The translations under genes were made by a program, and so were the position numbers. The notes under the pieces are model-generated. The model worked only from the letters and a program-made list of their open reading frames with translations, did no database searches and was not told the DNA's origin. A stretch of DNA of 5,393 nucleotides from an uncultured Collinsella sp. (lineage in GTDB: Bacteria > Actinomycetota > Coriobacteriia > Coriobacteriales > Coriobacteriaceae): contig CAADUS010000025.1 in NCBI GenBank assembly GCA_900752275.1, positions 1 through 5,393 on the forward strand, read 5' to 3'. Position 1 is the stretch's first letter. Each line of letters begins with the position of its first letter. Below are positions 5,270 to 5,393 of this stretch, one piece after another.

Positions 5270-5310
5270 GCCTCCCATTTCTTGGACATGAGAAATGGGA
5301 GGCTTTCTTT
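5270..5310 (+). terminator. Intrinsic terminator after ubiX, overlapping the IS end
   Basis: GCCTCCCATTTCT (5270-5282) pairs perfectly with AGAAATGGGAGGC (5291-5303) around an 8-base loop and is followed by TTTCTTT (5304-5310). It is a good stop signal for the permease-ubiD-ubiX transcript. The right arm includes GGGAGG, the ribosome site of the frame starting at 5311, so on any read-through RNA the stem would also hide that site. The stretch 5213-5269 before it shows no further gene. Confidence 0.7.
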
Positions 5311-5393
5311 ATGCGCGTTGATTTGAGGGTGAAGTATGATGTCGAGGCCAGGAAGGCGCCCATCGGGCTCTTCGAGCTCGGGCACGGGTATAA
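5311..5393 (+). CDS. Transposase-like N-terminus (IS3 OrfA/helix-turn-helix type), cut by the right edge
   Basis: Twenty-seven codons are visible from ATG 5311: MRVDLRVKYDVEARKAP, then IGLFELGHGY. A basic start, a Y-x-x-E-x-R/K-x-x-x pattern and a G-x-G-Y ahead of an expected 'skip-and-HTH' region resemble the first helix of IS3-type OrfA or similar transposase DNA-binding domains. GGGAGG (5298-5302 region) sits about 8 bases before the ATG. Use of AGG for arginine twice in 27 codons differs from the CGC-rich genes upstream and fits an acquired element. Too little is visible for a firm family call. Confidence 0.45.
   Translation, partial: MRVDLRVKYDVEARKAPIGLFELGHGY

Larger units (their letters stand above)
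5264..5393 (+). mobile_element. Probable left end of an IS3-family-like insertion sequence (truncated by the window)
   Basis: A terminal-looking TGAACTGCCTCCCATTTCTT starts at 5264 and continues TGGACA. This resembles the left inverted repeats of IS3/IS150-group elements, which begin TG and carry a TTGGACA-like stretch about 20 bases in. A transposase-type reading frame starts 47 bases inside. The right end and target duplication lie outside the window, so this rests on the end sequence and the first codons only. Confidence 0.45.

Noticed and set aside
5194..5385. Minus-strand small open frames at the right end
   Set aside because: They cross the terminator hairpin and overlap the ubiX end; no recognisable motif, whereas the plus-strand frame at 5311 has a ribosome site and transposase-like start.

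Overview
The window looks like a chromosomal segment of a high-GC Gram-positive gut anaerobe. The codon bias (mostly G or C in third position), the AAGGAG-type ribosome sites, the gene set and the style of palindromic intergenic repeats fit the Coriobacteriia, most likely Collinsella or a close relative. That placement is an inference from sequence style, not a database match.

Layout. Positions 1-162 hold the 5' end of a minus-strand MFS transporter gene. A divergent intergenic region (163-323) carries a palindromic repeat, a good sigma70-type promoter and an operator-like palindrome. Position 324 begins a plus-strand gene for a two-domain protein: an N-terminal LpdD-like domain (prenylated-FMN chaperone family) fused to a C-terminal type I isopentenyl-diphosphate isomerase (IDI)/Nudix domain. 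Two intrinsic-terminator hairpins follow (1297-1363 and 1431-1459), with a second copy of the operator-like palindrome between them (1402-1420). Then come an SLC13/DASS-like membrane permease (1513-2970), an LpdC-type UbiD decarboxylase (3113-4600) and a UbiX/LpdB flavin prenyltransferase (4634-5212), all on the plus strand and probably one operon. At the right edge, a hairpin overlaps what looks like the left end of an IS3-like insertion sequence, with the first 27 codons of a transposase-type reading frame running off the window.

How the genes fit together. UbiX makes prenylated FMN (prFMN) from FMN and dimethylallyl phosphate. UbiD/LpdC uses prFMN to decarboxylate an aromatic acid, by family precedent a gallate- or protocatechuate-like hydroxybenzoate. 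The permease is the likely importer of the acid or exporter of a product. LpdD proteins are prFMN-binding helpers of UbiD enzymes. IDI acts on IPP/DMAPP, the source of the prenyl group. The chaperone-IDI fusion next to ubiD and ubiX therefore suggests that prenyl-donor supply is physically coupled to prFMN handling. The IDI domain keeps the metal site but has alanine where the catalytic cysteine (Cys67 in E. coli) should be, so it may not be a standard isomerase. One possibility is a Nudix-type conversion of DMAPP to the monophosphate that UbiX uses. A near-identical 19-base palindrome at both promoter regions (16 of 19 bases shared) suggests that one regulator, not in this window, controls the whole set.
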